64,000 nt of DNA from Lentisphaerota bacterium (GCA_017134815.1 CP071032.1:2848001-2912000), one strand, 5' to 3'; shown: positions 27,602-37,439, counted from the first letter of the stretch. Notes: a model not told the origin generated them from the sequence alone. Numbers and translations are program-made.

Positions 27602-28090
27602 TCAGTTTTTAATCAGCTTGAAACTGTTTACGGATTTAATCAATTTTTCTTTAAACTGAGCCCATTGACTTTTAAGTGAAGTAGCTGTTGCCAGATATAT
27701 GCAGTTATCTTTTTTTAATGCCTTGGCATAAAAGTGGAAATACTTTTTTCTGAGTTTCCCAGTGTATTCATACACCAGGCCGCCATCAATTTTCCTGCTG
27801 CTGAGAACAGCCCACTGCATAGTCTTGAACTGATTTCTGGACAGTTTGTCGTAGTCGGCCAGGGTGCCGGAGAATTTCTGTTTTATAATATTTATACTGG
27901 GCTGAAAGTCTCCTGAAAACGGCAAGCCGAAACTGGCAATTACGGTGTTTATTTTGTCTGTACTTCCGGTTGCGGCCGGAACTTCCATGGAAATTCCGAG
28001 ATCTTTGGCAATGTAAATATTTTGGGTTTTATCGGCTTGAGCTACAAGGCAGGTACCGATTAACAACAATGCACTGAAAAATTTCATCAA
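27602..28090 (-). CDS. Secreted PsbP/DcrB-like small protein
   Basis: 162 residues with a signal peptide (MKFFSALLLIGTCLVAQA, cleavage near residue 19). The mature part has the pattern of the DcrB/PsbP/LpqN fold: an opening strand GISMEVPA, a central SINIIKQKF strand, a helix with the DYDKLSRNQF segment, then GGLVYEYTG, an IYLATATSL strand and a final amphipathic helix ending in VNSFKLIKN. Family members are periplasmic or outer-membrane-associated with no settled function. Single-gene unit between the polysaccharide locus and the aminotransferase. Confidence 0.6.
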   Translation of the reverse strand: MMKFFSALLLIGTCLVAQADKTQNIYIAKDLGISMEVPAATGSTDKINTVIASFGLPFSGDFQPSINIIKQKFSGTLADYDKLSRNQFKTMQWAVLSSRKIDGGLVYEYTGKLRKKYFHFYAKALKKDNCIYLATATSLKSQWAQFKEKLIKSVNSFKLIKN

Positions 28091-28186
28091 TGTTTCCTCT
28101 GGTCTATTCAGTTAAAACTCAGCAATGCTTGTCTTAATTGTACATTTGTTTTTTTCTATGTCAAATCACCTGAGCACGCAGTAAAG

Positions 28187-28215
28187 CAAGCGGCCATAAC
28201 TATTATGGCCGCTTG
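28187..28215 (-). terminator. Terminator hairpin after the DegT aminotransferase
   Basis: A perfect 13-bp stem CAAGCGGCCATAA / TTATGGCCGCTTG with a 3-base loop, 45 bases past the minus-strand stop codon. A short TTTA follows. Also usable by the convergent side. Confidence 0.7.
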
Positions 28216-28260
28216 AGGAAAATCTATATCATGGAAAAATTTCCTGATTTGAAGGTTAAT

Positions 28261-29586
28261 TCAACCCTTTCTGGCGGTCAAGCCCCAGGAGCCTCCAGTA
28301 TCTTTATCCGTGTCCCCGGGCAGCAGGTCCTGATAATTTGCCGCCACTTTTTTGAACGCATCGGCATGTTGCTCAATAATGTCTTTGCGGAAATGTTTAA
28401 ACCATGGAACCGAGTAGGTCTTGTCATTTATAACGCTGGCAACCGGGAGGTCGGATTCTGCCTGACGGTTGTCAATTCCTTCAGGCATGAATGCGCTCTG
28501 CGTCGGTTTGCCATGCCCGTAGACATCAACTGTGCTGAAGAGCGGATGGGTATGCAGCGGCAGATTACAGCCGGGAGTGCAGCTGTAACCTTCAGCAGTG
28601 ACCGCGTCAGTAAATCTTTTCAGCGACAGGCCGCCCAGCTCTTCGGATTTGTACAGTCCATGTGCAGCATACCAGCCCCCCATGGTGGAGCCGGAATCCC
28701 TGGACGGACGATGTGGCTGGATGCCGGGAGTGTCTTCAAGCAGATCCCAGAAGTAGTTCATGGCTTTATCAATCTCAGCTATTTCAGCCGGGTATTTTTT
28801 CATTTGCGCTACGCCGACAGCGGAAGACATCTGGTGCATCCGGTACTTGTAGCCTCCCCACGGCAGACCGGAGTTTTGCTGCAGTTCTTCAATTTTAAGA
28901 TCACCATGGCGTGCATATTGGCCGAAGAGAATGGCGCGTTCATATATTTCCCGGTTATTTGTCAAGAGGATGCCGCCTTCTCCGATAGCAAACGACTTGC
29001 CGCTCATCAATGAGAATCCGGCCGCGTCACCAAAGGTTCCTACCATCTGACCCTTGTAGAGAGCTCCGTGAGCGTGGGATACGTCCTCAATAACCTTGAT
29101 GTTATGTTTGCGGGCTATCCGCATAATTTCATCCATTTCAGCCGGCATTGCCATATAGTGTACCACCATGACAGCTTTGGTGCGCTCGGTGATTTTTCTT
29201 TCGATATCAGCCGGATCAATGCACAGCGTGTCAGGCAGGATGTCGGCAAAAACCACTGACGCGCCGAGAGAAAGTGCTTGAGTGCAGGTTGCCCAGTAGG
29301 TAATAGATGGTGCGATTATTTCATCACCGACACCTATTCCGGCTCCGAACATGGCACAGTGCAGCGAGGCAGTACCGGATGAACAGGCAAGACCATATTC
29401 AACTCCATGCCAGTCAGCGAATTCCCGTTCGAATTTTTTGGTAATATCCGAACCGGACATGCTGCCTTCACGAAGTACGTCAACTATGCCCTTTTCCATT
29501 TCCTGATTGGCAATAGGCCAGTGGAACATATCACCGATTTCACTTGTTACAGCTTTGGAACCGCCAAGCAGAGCTAACTTACTCAT
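28261..29586 (-). CDS. DegT/DnrJ/EryC1/StrS family PLP-dependent aminotransferase
   Basis: 441 residues, somewhat longer than usual (~380). PLP-binding features: SSGTASLHCAMFGAG (69-83), Asp168 in VIEDVSHAHG, and the Schiff-base lysine Lys197 in LMSGKSFAIGEGG. Members transaminate nucleotide-linked keto-sugars or free keto-cyclitols; amino-sugar synthesis for the polysaccharide genes nearby is one possibility. The adjacent GntR-LacI regulator suggests a catabolic or sensed substrate instead. A GAGAGG ribosome site precedes the ATG. Single gene ending in a strong hairpin. Confidence 0.85.
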   Translation of the reverse strand: MSKLALLGGSKAVTSEIGDMFHWPIANQEMEKGIVDVLREGSMSGSDITKKFEREFADWHGVEYGLACSSGTASLHCAMFGAGIGVGDEIIAPSITYWATCTQALSLGASVVFADILPDTLCIDPADIERKITERTKAVMVVHYMAMPAEMDEIMRIARKHNIKVIEDVSHAHGALYKGQMVGTFGDAAGFSLMSGKSFAIGEGGILLTNNREIYERAILFGQYARHGDLKIEELQQNSGLPWGGYKYRMHQMSSAVGVAQMKKYPAEIAEIDKAMNYFWDLLEDTPGIQPHRPSRDSGSTMGGWYAAHGLYKSEELGGLSLKRFTDAVTAEGYSCTPGCNLPLHTHPLFSTVDVYGHGKPTQSAFMPEGIDNRQAESDLPVASVINDKTYSVPWFKHFRKDIIEQHADAFKKVAANYQDLLPGDTDKDTGGSWGLTARKG

Positions 29587-29750
29587 CTCTTACCTCTCAT
29601 GTTACACGTTGGAAGTTTTGGTACATTATATTATCATATTCGACTTTGAACATATTTTTATTTTTCAAGACACTAGGTATTAAATTAATAACCACAGTAC
29701 TGTCGCCATATTATGTCTGTAACCGGCCAGTGCATAAGGCATGTATATAT

Positions 29751-29810
29751 AATAATACCAGCTCCAGTTGTAAATACCTTAGTTTTAAAATTGAACCAGT
29801 GGTATAATTA
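29751..29810. promoter_or_regulatory. Possible operator half-sites upstream of the aminotransferase
   Basis: AATAATACCA (29751-29760) and TGGTATAATTA (29800-29810) form an inverted pair 39 bases apart. A similar TGGTATA element occurs just upstream of the regulator's own start (about 30934-30941 on the minus strand). Shared half-sites suggest binding by the GntR-LacI protein encoded next door. Weak evidence. Confidence 0.3.
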
Positions 29811-29857
29811 GATTGTAGTTTATATAAGTGTTTTTGTCAACGGGTGTTTCTACATAA

Positions 29858-30928
29858 TTAGATATTTTTTATGCTGGCGCGATGGATAAATTCGGCGGAG
29901 AACTCTTTGCAACGAGGCGGGATGCCGGTTTCTACCCATTCGGCAAGCAGGGTAACAGCAGATTCACCAAGTTGCTCAATAGGTTCTTTCAGGGTTGATA
30001 ATCCGGCCTGTTGCGCCGACTCCCAGGTAATATCATCATAGGAAAGTACTGAAATTTCATCTGGAATCTTGATATTGAGTTCCCGGCAGGCTGTATAAAG
30101 TCCGCAGGCCCTGACATCACGCATGGCAAAAAAAGCGGTTGGCAGGGAATTTTCGGACAGCAGCTTGCTTACTTTTATGCGAGCATCTTCCGCCTCGGAA
30201 AGAGTCTCAATTATCCAGTTCTTCTGCAAAGTGAGTTCCTCCTCTGCGAGAGCTCCCCTGAAGCCGGCAAGCATTTCCCGGTAGATTATTCTTTCATCCT
30301 GGAGCGGTCCGGTAACCAGGCCGATTTTGCGGTGTCCGGCCTGCAGCAGCAGTTGTCCGGCATAGCGTCCAACCTGACGGTAATTTATTCTGGCAGAAAC
30401 CGCACTTATTTCATGTTCCGGATTAGCAATAACAAAAGGCACTCCGGCGGCTTCCAGCGGTTTGATAACATTATCCGCGTTGGCACATTCAAATAGGACA
30501 ACACCTTGAATATCATCAGTATTAAACCTGGAAATTATATCTTCAGCCTCAAAACTGTCACCTTCAAAAGAGATCAGCGCCTCGGCATGAACTTTAGAGG
30601 CGGCACTGCAAACTCCGAGGAGCATTCCCATGCCTTCAGAAGGTTTCTGGCAAGAGCTGATTGTCGAACATATTACAGCAAATCTTCTCAGTCCTTTGCG
30701 TGAAAGTGAGTCGACAACATACGCGCCTTTACCGGGATTGATGCGGATAATTCCCTGTTGCTGCAGCTTCTTGAGAACGCTGCGCAGAGTACCGCGGCTG
30801 ATATCAAGTAACTCAGCCAGTTTGCGCTCTGACGGCAGAAATGTTCCCTGCTTGATGTTTCCAGAATGAATTCTGGAATTCAATTCAGCCAGAGCGTTCT
30901 CCATCTTATATTTTCTTTGCTTTACCAT
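29858..30928 (-). CDS. GntR-type DNA-binding, LacI-type sensor hybrid transcription factor
   Basis: 356 residues when started at the ATG at 30928; the frame stays open 31 codons further upstream but that part looks non-coding. Residues ~5-70 form a GntR winged helix (GTFLPSERKLAELLDISRGT, then LRSVLKKLQQQGIIRINPGK). From ~75 on, a LacI/periplasmic-binding-protein sensor domain follows (RFAVICSTI, VVLFECANAD, RQVGRYAGQLLLQAGHRKIG, AFFAMRDVRACGLY, ISVLSYDDITWESAQQAGLS), ending in the family's TLLAEWVETG and IHRASI strands. Such hybrids are frequent regulators of sugar catabolism. It likely regulates the aminotransferase downstream, itself, or both. Confidence 0.85.
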   Translation of the reverse strand: MVKQRKYKMENALAELNSRIHSGNIKQGTFLPSERKLAELLDISRGTLRSVLKKLQQQGIIRINPGKGAYVVDSLSRKGLRRFAVICSTISSCQKPSEGMGMLLGVCSAASKVHAEALISFEGDSFEAEDIISRFNTDDIQGVVLFECANADNVIKPLEAAGVPFVIANPEHEISAVSARINYRQVGRYAGQLLLQAGHRKIGLVTGPLQDERIIYREMLAGFRGALAEEELTLQKNWIIETLSEAEDARIKVSKLLSENSLPTAFFAMRDVRACGLYTACRELNIKIPDEISVLSYDDITWESAQQAGLSTLKEPIEQLGESAVTLLAEWVETGIPPRCKEFSAEFIHRASIKNI

Positions 30929-31215
30929 ATTATAAATATACCATCTGTTTATTTTTTGGCAAGTGGTTAATTTTGTTCGGATTATTTCCGTTCTGGTTTG
31001 CTTGAGATCAGGGGGCTGCACCTGAAAATAGTTCTCAATTTCTACTCTCCACTTCTGGAAAAGATTGTTTGAAATGCTATCTTTGAGGTTCGCTGAGGAA
31101 ATCAGAGCGGGTTAATCAGCTTACTCAAGATTGTTTCAAGCCGCGTTTACAGGCCGAACTGCTTGTGTGACGCAATTGTAATTTCCCAGCAAAAATTACT
31201 GAAATTCAGATTGAG

Positions 31216-31249
31216 CTTTCCTGAAAAGTTTCAGGAAAGTTCTTTTTTA
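31216..31249 (+). promoter_or_regulatory. Terminator-like hairpin in the SulP leader (possible attenuator)
   Basis: CTTTCCTGAAA pairs perfectly with TTTCAGGAAAG (10-11 bp) and is followed by TTCTTTTTT, ending only about 20 bases before the SulP start. The upstream gene is divergent, so this hairpin does not terminate another gene's transcript and is best placed inside the SulP leader. This suggests transcription attenuation. No named riboswitch was recognised in 31022-31215. Confidence 0.55.
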
Positions 31250-31268
31250 TGTAAAAACAAGGAGATTT

Positions 31269-32843
31269 GTGACTTTAATGTTCAAGGTAAAAAAGTTTAA
31301 ACTTTCTAATGGAAAAAATGATTTTTTGTCCGGTTTAACTGTGGCACTTGCTCTGGTGCCCGAGGCAATAGCTTTTGCTTTTGTCTGCAACGTGTCACCG
31401 TTGACTGGACTGTATGCGGCCTTTATTGTCGGCCTGGTGACTTCTGTGCTGGGCGGACGTCCGGGCATGATATCCGGAGCGACTGGCGCGGTCGCTGTGG
31501 TACTGGCTTCTCTGGTCATTGGACACGGTGTAGAATACCTTTTCGCGGCAGTGCTGCTTATGGGAATGCTGCAGCTGCTGGCAGGCATCTTTCGGCTTGG
31601 TAAATTTGTCAGACTCATTCCGCATCCGGTTATGCTGGGTTTTGTTAACGGGTTGGCAATTGTTATTTTTCTGGCACAGTTGTCCCAGTTTAAAAACGGT
31701 ATCGGGGCAACTGCAACCTGGATGAGCGGTATTGATTTGTGGGTGATGCTTGGTATGGTAGCTTTGACTATGCTGATATGTTTCATTTTACCGAAATTGA
31801 CCAGAGCAGTGCCGGCATCTCTGGTGGCAATTATTGTTGTAACAATGTTGGCGGCCGGGCTTAATTATACAGGAATTTACCACTGCCGTACTGTAATGGA
31901 CTTTGTAAAAATGCTTGACCCCGGTATTCAGACCTTAAAAGGCGGCCTGCCGATGTTCCACCTGCCACAGGTGCCGTTTACGCTTGAGACTCTTAAAATT
32001 ATCTTTCCATATTCATTGCTGGCTGCATCTGTTGGCCTGATTGAATCACTGCTTACCCTTACTCTAGTCGATGAGATCACTGAAACCAGAGGACAGGGAA
32101 ACAGGGAGTGTCTGGGGCAGGGGGCGGCCAATTTACTGTGTGGTCTTTTCGGTGCAATGGGCGGCTGCGCCATGATCGGTCAGAGTATGATTAATATAAA
32201 ATCCGGCGGCCGCGGCAGACTTTCCGGGATTACCGCAGCTGTCGGTCTGATTGCATTTGTCGTAGTCGGAGCTCGTTTTATTCAGGCTGTACCTGTAGCG
32301 GCTTTGACTGGGGTTATGTTTATGGTGGTAATCAGCACTTTTGAGTGGTCAAGCATCAGGATCATGCATAAAATTCCGCGGGCTGACGCATTTATTATTG
32401 TTCTGGTTTCAGCGATTACCGTGGTAGAGGATTTAGCGGTAGCGGTACTGGCGGGAGTGATTGTTTCTGCTCTGGTTTTTGCCTGGAAAAAAGGCAGCCG
32501 CATTGAAATACATGCTGAAACAGACCAGAAGGGCTCCAAAGTCTATCACCTCAGCGGCCCGCTATTTTTTGGTTCAGCCCGCAATTTTTCAGAACTTTTC
32601 AACCCGGCGACTGATCCTGGGGACGTTATCATTGACTTTCATAATTCCCGGGTGCATGATCATTCCGGAATAGAAGCTATAAATGCTTTGGCGGAACGTT
32701 ACACGCGTCTGGGTAAAACTCTGCATTTAATTGACCTCAGTCCAGAGTGCGCCCGGCTGCTTGATATTGCCGGCGATATGGTTGAGGTGAAGGTTTACGA
32801 AGACCTGCAGGCGTGGCACATTGCCACTGATCGGCTTGGGTGA
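31269..32843 (+). CDS. SulP family anion transporter with STAS domain
   Basis: 524 residues. The membrane domain (about 15-400) has the SulP signature [20 protein letters not shown] (27-46), then the [17 protein letters not shown] segment, a [10 protein letters not shown] loop and a conserved [17 protein letters not shown] region (~300). A cytoplasmic STAS domain follows (~420-520) with [20 protein letters not shown] as its phosphorylatable-serine loop. SulP proteins carry sulfate, bicarbonate or dicarboxylates; the substrate is not readable. The GTG start follows GGAG by 4 bases; an ATG three codons later is possible. A terminator-like hairpin sits in the leader. Confidence 0.92.
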   Translation: MTLMFKVKKFKLSNGKNDFLSGLTVALALVPEAIAFAFVCNVSPLTGLYAAFIVGLVTSVLGGRPGMISGATGAVAVVLASLVIGHGVEYLFAAVLLMGMLQLLAGIFRLGKFVRLIPHPVMLGFVNGLAIVIFLAQLSQFKNGIGATATWMSGIDLWVMLGMVALTMLICFILPKLTRAVPASLVAIIVVTMLAAGLNYTGIYHCRTVMDFVKMLDPGIQTLKGGLPMFHLPQVPFTLETLKIIFPYSLLAASVGLIESLLTLTLVDEITETRGQGNRECLGQGAANLLCGLFGAMGGCAMIGQSMINIKSGGRGRLSGITAAVGLIAFVVVGARFIQAVPVAALTGVMFMVVISTFEWSSIRIMHKIPRADAFIIVLVSAITVVEDLAVAVLAGVIVSALVFAWKKGSRIEIHAETDQKGSKVYHLSGPLFFGSARNFSELFNPATDPGDVIIDFHNSRVHDHSGIEAINALAERYTRLGKTLHLIDLSPECARLLDIAGDMVEVKVYEDLQAWHIATDRLG

Positions 32844-32862
32844 TGTATCACAAGAAACTTTT

Positions 32863-32889
32863 TCACCGGGAGCTGGAAGCTCCCGGTGA
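32863..32889. terminator. Hairpin between convergent SulP and glutamate dehydrogenase genes
   Basis: A perfect 12-bp stem TCACCGGGAGCT / AGCTCCCGGTGA with a GGA loop, lying between two convergent stop codons (32843 and 32920). Probably serves both strands. Confidence 0.75.
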
Positions 32890-32919
32890 GCCGACTGGCA
32901 GAAAAAAATAGTTATTTCC

Positions 32920-35865
32920 TCAGATTACAGATTTAATTTCCTGTTCGAGGCTGTCGGATTGACGATAAACTATTCTGGTTGCCAGCTCAACAGAAACAAT
33001 AGCTTTCTTGTACTCCTGCGGCAGGCGTGAAATACGATCTGCGTATTTCTTCGCAAAAATGTGCGGCAGGTGCTCAAGGATGATATTATCCTGAATCATG
33101 TTCTGGTGCTGTGCAAGATAAGCTGATATTTCTTCATTTTTGGCATTAATCTGACGGCTTAATAACTCTGTCAGTTCCGTCATGGTGTGTTCTCCCATGT
33201 TGAACTGCTTGAAAAGCCATTCAGCTTCACGCTCAGCATGGTTCTTCAGTTTGTGCATTATTTCCTGAACCAGTTCTTTTTTATCAGCCTTGAATTCTTC
33301 GTGGTCCAGCATCAGGCCAGACATGATTTCATAAGAAGAGGTTATGACTCCGCATTTATTGGCGGAAGCGTCTTTGACAATAATAATGCCGGCATCCTGG
33401 AGCTTGACGCGTGCTTCAGGTGTAATGAAGCTGTTAGCGCCTTCCACAATTGCCATTGAGCTGTTGCTGCCATTGGGACAGTAATCCTGCCAGTTGGAAA
33501 TATCTATAGTTGAAGGACGGCCGCCGCAGGGGATAAAGACATCTGCATAATTATACATGTTATCCTGGAAATAACTCATAAACTCATCGCGGCTGATCAT
33601 TTTTTCTTTTACTTTGCCGTTTTTGACATAAACCAGGCGGTGTCTGGAAAGCCCATCTACTGTCACCGGTTTACTGAAGACCATGTAGGCTCCTTCCCCT
33701 TTCAGTTTTTCAGGGCTGAAACCGTCAAGGTTTTCTCTAAGTACCAGGCGTTCGAGTTCTTCATTGTCCAGGCCTGCAGGATCGTAAACGGCCGCAGGTC
33801 CGTCGGTAATTGCTACAATTCTGGCATTTTTATACAGGTATTTACCATTTTCTTTAGCCAGCAGCAATGCCAGTTCATTACCGGCAACATCGCCATAAGG
33901 GCCGCCGGATATCTTGATGCTGAATTCGTCATTGAACGGGTCAATATTCAGCTCTCTGAGAGTTCTCAGGAAAAACTGATGTACTCCAAATGAAGTTACC
34001 CCGAATTCCTTGTGGTTGATCCCCCGGTCAGGTTTTCCGGAAATCAGACCGGCACCGAGTGTATAGCCCATTTTCTGGGCAAAAGCGCCAAGCCAGACGA
34101 TCATCACGTCAAACATGTTCTCATCAGGACCAATTTCAATAATTTCCTTCCAGCCAAGCTTGTCCACTATCTGCTTGTCTTTAAGCTTACCGCGCTTATC
34201 ATAATTTATAAGCGACATGAATGCAGTCGCGATTGAGCGCTGGGCTTCAAACATAGTAGCACGCTGGTCACGTTTCTCATCCGGCCGCATCAGGGCAATC
34301 ATTTTAGAACCGCCCTCATAAATATCTTTATTTTTCAGATGCTGTGTATGGGCCAGGACAAACACCTCACGGAAAATTTCGTCCTTGGCAAAGTCATACG
34401 CGTCCTGGCGTTCCAGCTCATTGGTGCTCGAGCGCGGGATGACTGTACGCCAGCCGCCGCGGGCAATTTCGCTGAAACGAACTTGAAAGCCAATAGCGTT
34501 TTCGCGGTAAAAATAGAATACGCCGAAGGGCCGGTCACTGGGGAATGAACCTCTGTAAGCCCCTGAAAGCGTGTCATAAAATCCCATAAAGGCCGGATCC
34601 ATCCGAAAAGCGAGGCAGGCTTTGTCTTCAGAAAAGAAGTTACTCTTGCGGATGTTTTTGAAGAAATCAATCAAGGCCATGAAAATAGTTTTGACCATCG
34701 CGTCCTTATCATGGTAGCCGGTGTTGATTGCTTCAATTCGTTTTTCAATCTTCTTAAGCTGCGAGAGCTCTTTTTTGGGATTGCGCGTTATTTCCGGTGA
34801 AAAGCTTACATAGAAGTATTTAACCATATCAGCCAGAATATCCGGGTAAACAGCCATCAGGCGATTGATATCATCGTGGTTAAAGGCGTTTTTGTCAACA
34901 AAGGCCAGCTGAGAATGTATAAACTCAGATGCTGAACGCAGCAGGTTCACATCACAAATCTTGAACTTGTTTTTCCTGACCAGTTCCCGATGGAAGATAT
35001 CAAGCATTTCGGTCCAGTTCAAAACTTTCAGTTCACGAACCAGTTCAACAATCTTTTTGGATTGCAGAGAAATACCGCTTGAGCTGCTGACATAAAGAGT
35101 ATTTACCGTCACCGGCATGTGATAGAAGTCCTCCTGGTCTTCCTGGTACACCATGTCGCGGAAGTAAGCACGCTCAATATTGAATCCGGCAACATTTACC
35201 GCTTCAATAATTTTATAATAGAACCCGCCGCGTTGTGCCCCGCTGGGGCGGGCGAGTGTCAGTCGCATTTCATGAGAACCTACTTTTTCTATACCAACAG
35301 TGGCATAGTCCTTGTCCTGTGTTTCTATAGCATAGTTCAAGCGGTCAACCAGGCGTTCAATTGTCAAGTCGGTAGTGGAACTCCAGTTAATGCGGCTGTA
35401 GATTTCATCCAGTTGCGAAGGGACTTTCTTAAATTTTTTCTTGAACGCTGCTGCGAGCTCTTTCTTTGAATAAACCGGCTCACCAGCCTGATTCAGAAAT
35501 GCGTGCATGGTAAAGTATTCAATGACAAGCGTTCTGGGGACATTATTGATTACTATCTTCTGCTTTGACTCATGTACGACAGCGCTGGCGATATTATGAA
35601 CCCGCATCATGCGGCTGGTAGTAAGCAAATTATTCTCTTCACTCTTGAGGTAAACCAGTGTTATACTGTCCTCACGCTCAATCCGCTGAATACCTTTCTC
35701 GTTTTCAATATTGAAAAGAAGGGGTAGAATTTCCTCAATTTGCTGACTTGAAAAGGTTTTGAAAAAATAGTCCGGCATGACTTCGCGCAGCAGGTCATAC
35801 CAGTACTTAAGTTTCTCTGTGTGCTTGCAGACAATCCCTTCAAGAAGACTGGATGCAGAACTCAT
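32920..35865 (-). CDS. NAD-dependent glutamate dehydrogenase, large (about 110-115 kDa) class
   Basis: 981 residues from the ATG at 35865, preceded by GGAGG at 6 bases; a further ATG five codons upstream lacks such a site. Oxidatively deaminates glutamate to 2-oxoglutarate and ammonia with NAD, mainly for catabolism. The N-terminal half (~1-480) is a regulatory region with an ACT-like look. The catalytic half shows RFSEIARGGWRTVIPRSS (~475), KGGSKMIAL-type YEGGSKMIAL, GPDENMFDVMIVWL (~595), GVTSFGVHQFF (~643), KISGGPYGDVAGNELALL (~675) and a C-terminal ANSFITPEARVKL / KDASANKCGVITSSYEI region (~850-890). The length is shorter than the 180-kDa class and matches the fungal-like GDH2 class. Alanine dehydrogenase 3 kb away could work in the same nitrogen node. 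Confidence 0.9.
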   Translation of the reverse strand: MSSASSLLEGIVCKHTEKLKYWYDLLREVMPDYFFKTFSSQQIEEILPLLFNIENEKGIQRIEREDSITLVYLKSEENNLLTTSRMMRVHNIASAVVHESKQKIVINNVPRTLVIEYFTMHAFLNQAGEPVYSKKELAAAFKKKFKKVPSQLDEIYSRINWSSTTDLTIERLVDRLNYAIETQDKDYATVGIEKVGSHEMRLTLARPSGAQRGGFYYKIIEAVNVAGFNIERAYFRDMVYQEDQEDFYHMPVTVNTLYVSSSSGISLQSKKIVELVRELKVLNWTEMLDIFHRELVRKNKFKICDVNLLRSASEFIHSQLAFVDKNAFNHDDINRLMAVYPDILADMVKYFYVSFSPEITRNPKKELSQLKKIEKRIEAINTGYHDKDAMVKTIFMALIDFFKNIRKSNFFSEDKACLAFRMDPAFMGFYDTLSGAYRGSFPSDRPFGVFYFYRENAIGFQVRFSEIARGGWRTVIPRSSTNELERQDAYDFAKDEIFREVFVLAHTQHLKNKDIYEGGSKMIALMRPDEKRDQRATMFEAQRSIATAFMSLINYDKRGKLKDKQIVDKLGWKEIIEIGPDENMFDVMIVWLGAFAQKMGYTLGAGLISGKPDRGINHKEFGVTSFGVHQFFLRTLRELNIDPFNDEFSIKISGGPYGDVAGNELALLLAKENGKYLYKNARIVAITDGPAAVYDPAGLDNEELERLVLRENLDGFSPEKLKGEGAYMVFSKPVTVDGLSRHRLVYVKNGKVKEKMISRDEFMSYFQDNMYNYADVFIPCGGRPSTIDISNWQDYCPNGSNSSMAIVEGANSFITPEARVKLQDAGIIIVKDASANKCGVITSSYEIMSGLMLDHEEFKADKKELVQEIMHKLKNHAEREAEWLFKQFNMGEHTMTELTELLSRQINAKNEEISAYLAQHQNMIQDNIILEHLPHIFAKKYADRISRLPQEYKKAIVSVELATRIVYRQSDSLEQEIKSVI

Positions 35866-36476
35866 AACTGTCCTCCGCATTTATAAAATTTTAATTATAA
35901 AATATTATGCACAAATTTATTCGCACAAAATACATAGTCCCCAGGAAACCAGTCAGGTCCCTGCATAAGAGTTCCATTGTTTCTCAGCTCTCGCCTTCTC
36001 TCGTCCAACCTTTCTGAAAAATTGATTGGTCAGACTTACAAATATAACACTTATTTCAAAAAAACCATGCAATTTAAGTGATTTTTCTTAAAAATAAATG
36101 CCTGGACGCAGATACTTTCCAGCATAGTCCGTCAGTGGTTGTTACCTTTTGTCAACATCAGTTCAATGTTTTACAGTTAAGCAGTAAATTTATGGAATAG
36201 CTGAAATGACCGCTTCATAGGATTTTCGTTGCCAAACAAGGGTGGCCTTAAGTCGTACAATTATTCTATATCAAATTATTAATATGACATACGGAAACAA
36301 ACCTGAGTTTTAATCTGGAAAAATTTAAAAGCTTTTCTGCAGTATAGCGGAATATTTCAAAATAAAGATTTTTAAAGCTTCATATCTTATTCTATGACAC
36401 TTGAATTCAACTTGAAAAATAGTAACTCTGTGATTAATTTACTGGTGCTTGAAAAAATAAAATAACAAATGGCATT
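35866..36476. other. Divergent non-coding gap
   Basis: About 610 bases between the minus-strand glutamate dehydrogenase and a plus-strand small membrane protein. No coding frame, RNA element or strong hairpin was recognised. It must hold both promoters. Confidence 0.4.
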
Positions 36477-36872
36477 ATGATAGAGGAAACAGCGTCATCA
36501 AAAAATCGCAGAAGTGGAAAGACTGGAAGTAGGCGTTACCTGCTGCTGGCTATAATATGTTTTGTCTTAGTTGTTTGTATTTCTTCTGCTTTTTATGCCG
36601 CTTGCGGGATAGTGATCATACGTCCGGTCACTGGCACTGAAAGCGGTGCCACAATAGTTTACTGGCGCTTCAACAGCAGAATGCCTTTTTTGTGTTCAAT
36701 TGACAGTCTCCTTGTTGAAAAAACAGGGGACTATACCATTTTTGAGAGAGGTTTACTGTTGAGTTATATGGCAAAGCCGTTGCAAAAACGCTGCCTTGTC
36801 AGGTTTGGTTTCTCAAAATATCTATATTTACTGAGTACCGGAGGCAAAGATTACAAAAATGAGTATTTTTAG
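36477..36872 (+). CDS. Small single-pass membrane protein of unknown function
   Basis: 131 residues. A short Lys/Arg/Ser-rich cytoplasmic start (about 1-19) is followed by one strong hydrophobic helix (about 20-44), then ~85 residues that would lie outside the inner membrane, with three cysteines. I recognise no family. The ribosome site is poor. A second exported protein gene follows after 95 bases on the same strand; the two may form a unit. Confidence 0.5.
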   Translation: MIEETASSKNRRSGKTGSRRYLLLAIICFVLVVCISSAFYAACGIVIIRPVTGTESGATIVYWRFNSRMPFLCSIDSLLVEKTGDYTIFERGLLLSYMAKPLQKRCLVRFGFSKYLYLLSTGGKDYKNEYF

Positions 36873-36967
36873 CTATAAATGAGAGAACAGGGGGGCGAAC
36901 CTGAAAACTGCTTTGAAATTAAAATAAACAGAGCGGGACTCCTGTTTTCAAAAGGAAAGGAAATTTA

Positions 36968-37399
36968 ATGAGAAAGAGTTTTAAGCTGATTATGATGGTA
37001 TTAATATTTTCAACCGTTGCTGTCACTGCCCGTGGTCAGGTGTCTTCCGATCCGCTGGATCGCCTGTTTTTTGACGGGTTTAACGACGACAGCTATTTTG
37101 TAAAAATACCGGTTGATGTCGGTACCGGAATAGGAGCTATTGTCGGGGCGGTTCCAACCGCTCTGGTAGCCTGCGGCTTTCACTTTGCAAATGCTACTCC
37201 GAGTTATACTCGAGAAGCAGCTACCGTAACCATGGGGCTTTTTACCAAAAGTATCGGGTTTCTGGTCGGGCTACCTTTCAAAACGGTAAAACTTATATTC
37301 TGGGATTCTCCTAAATATGTGTATGGCGGAATAACCGGCGATACGGATCCTCCGAGCCAGATAAACCCTGTTACCAAAACGGTGGTTTCTGAGTATTAG
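36968..37399 (+). CDS. Exported protein of unknown function
   Basis: 143 residues with a signal peptide (about 1-22, ending VTARG). The mature part has two Gly/Ala/Val-rich hydrophobic segments (GTGIGAIVGAVPTALVACGF at ~52-71 and SIGFLVGLPFKTVKLIF at ~95-111), then a Pro-rich end. The layout recalls small outer-membrane- or envelope-associated proteins of the PVC group with an FxxKxPxxxxxG start, but no family is claimed. An excellent ribosome site (AAAGGAAAGGAAA) precedes the ATG. Confidence 0.6.
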   Translation: MRKSFKLIMMVLIFSTVAVTARGQVSSDPLDRLFFDGFNDDSYFVKIPVDVGTGIGAIVGAVPTALVACGFHFANATPSYTREAATVTMGLFTKSIGFLVGLPFKTVKLIFWDSPKYVYGGITGDTDPPSQINPVTKTVVSEY

Positions 37400-37439
37400 A
37401 GATTTCTTGAAGTTTTTATAAATCGCGGCCGCTGTTCAT

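Noticed and set aside
31247-31786. 179-codon frame antisense to the SulP gene
   Set aside because: Ser/Thr/Pro-rich mirror of a membrane-protein codon pattern; the SulP gene is unambiguous.
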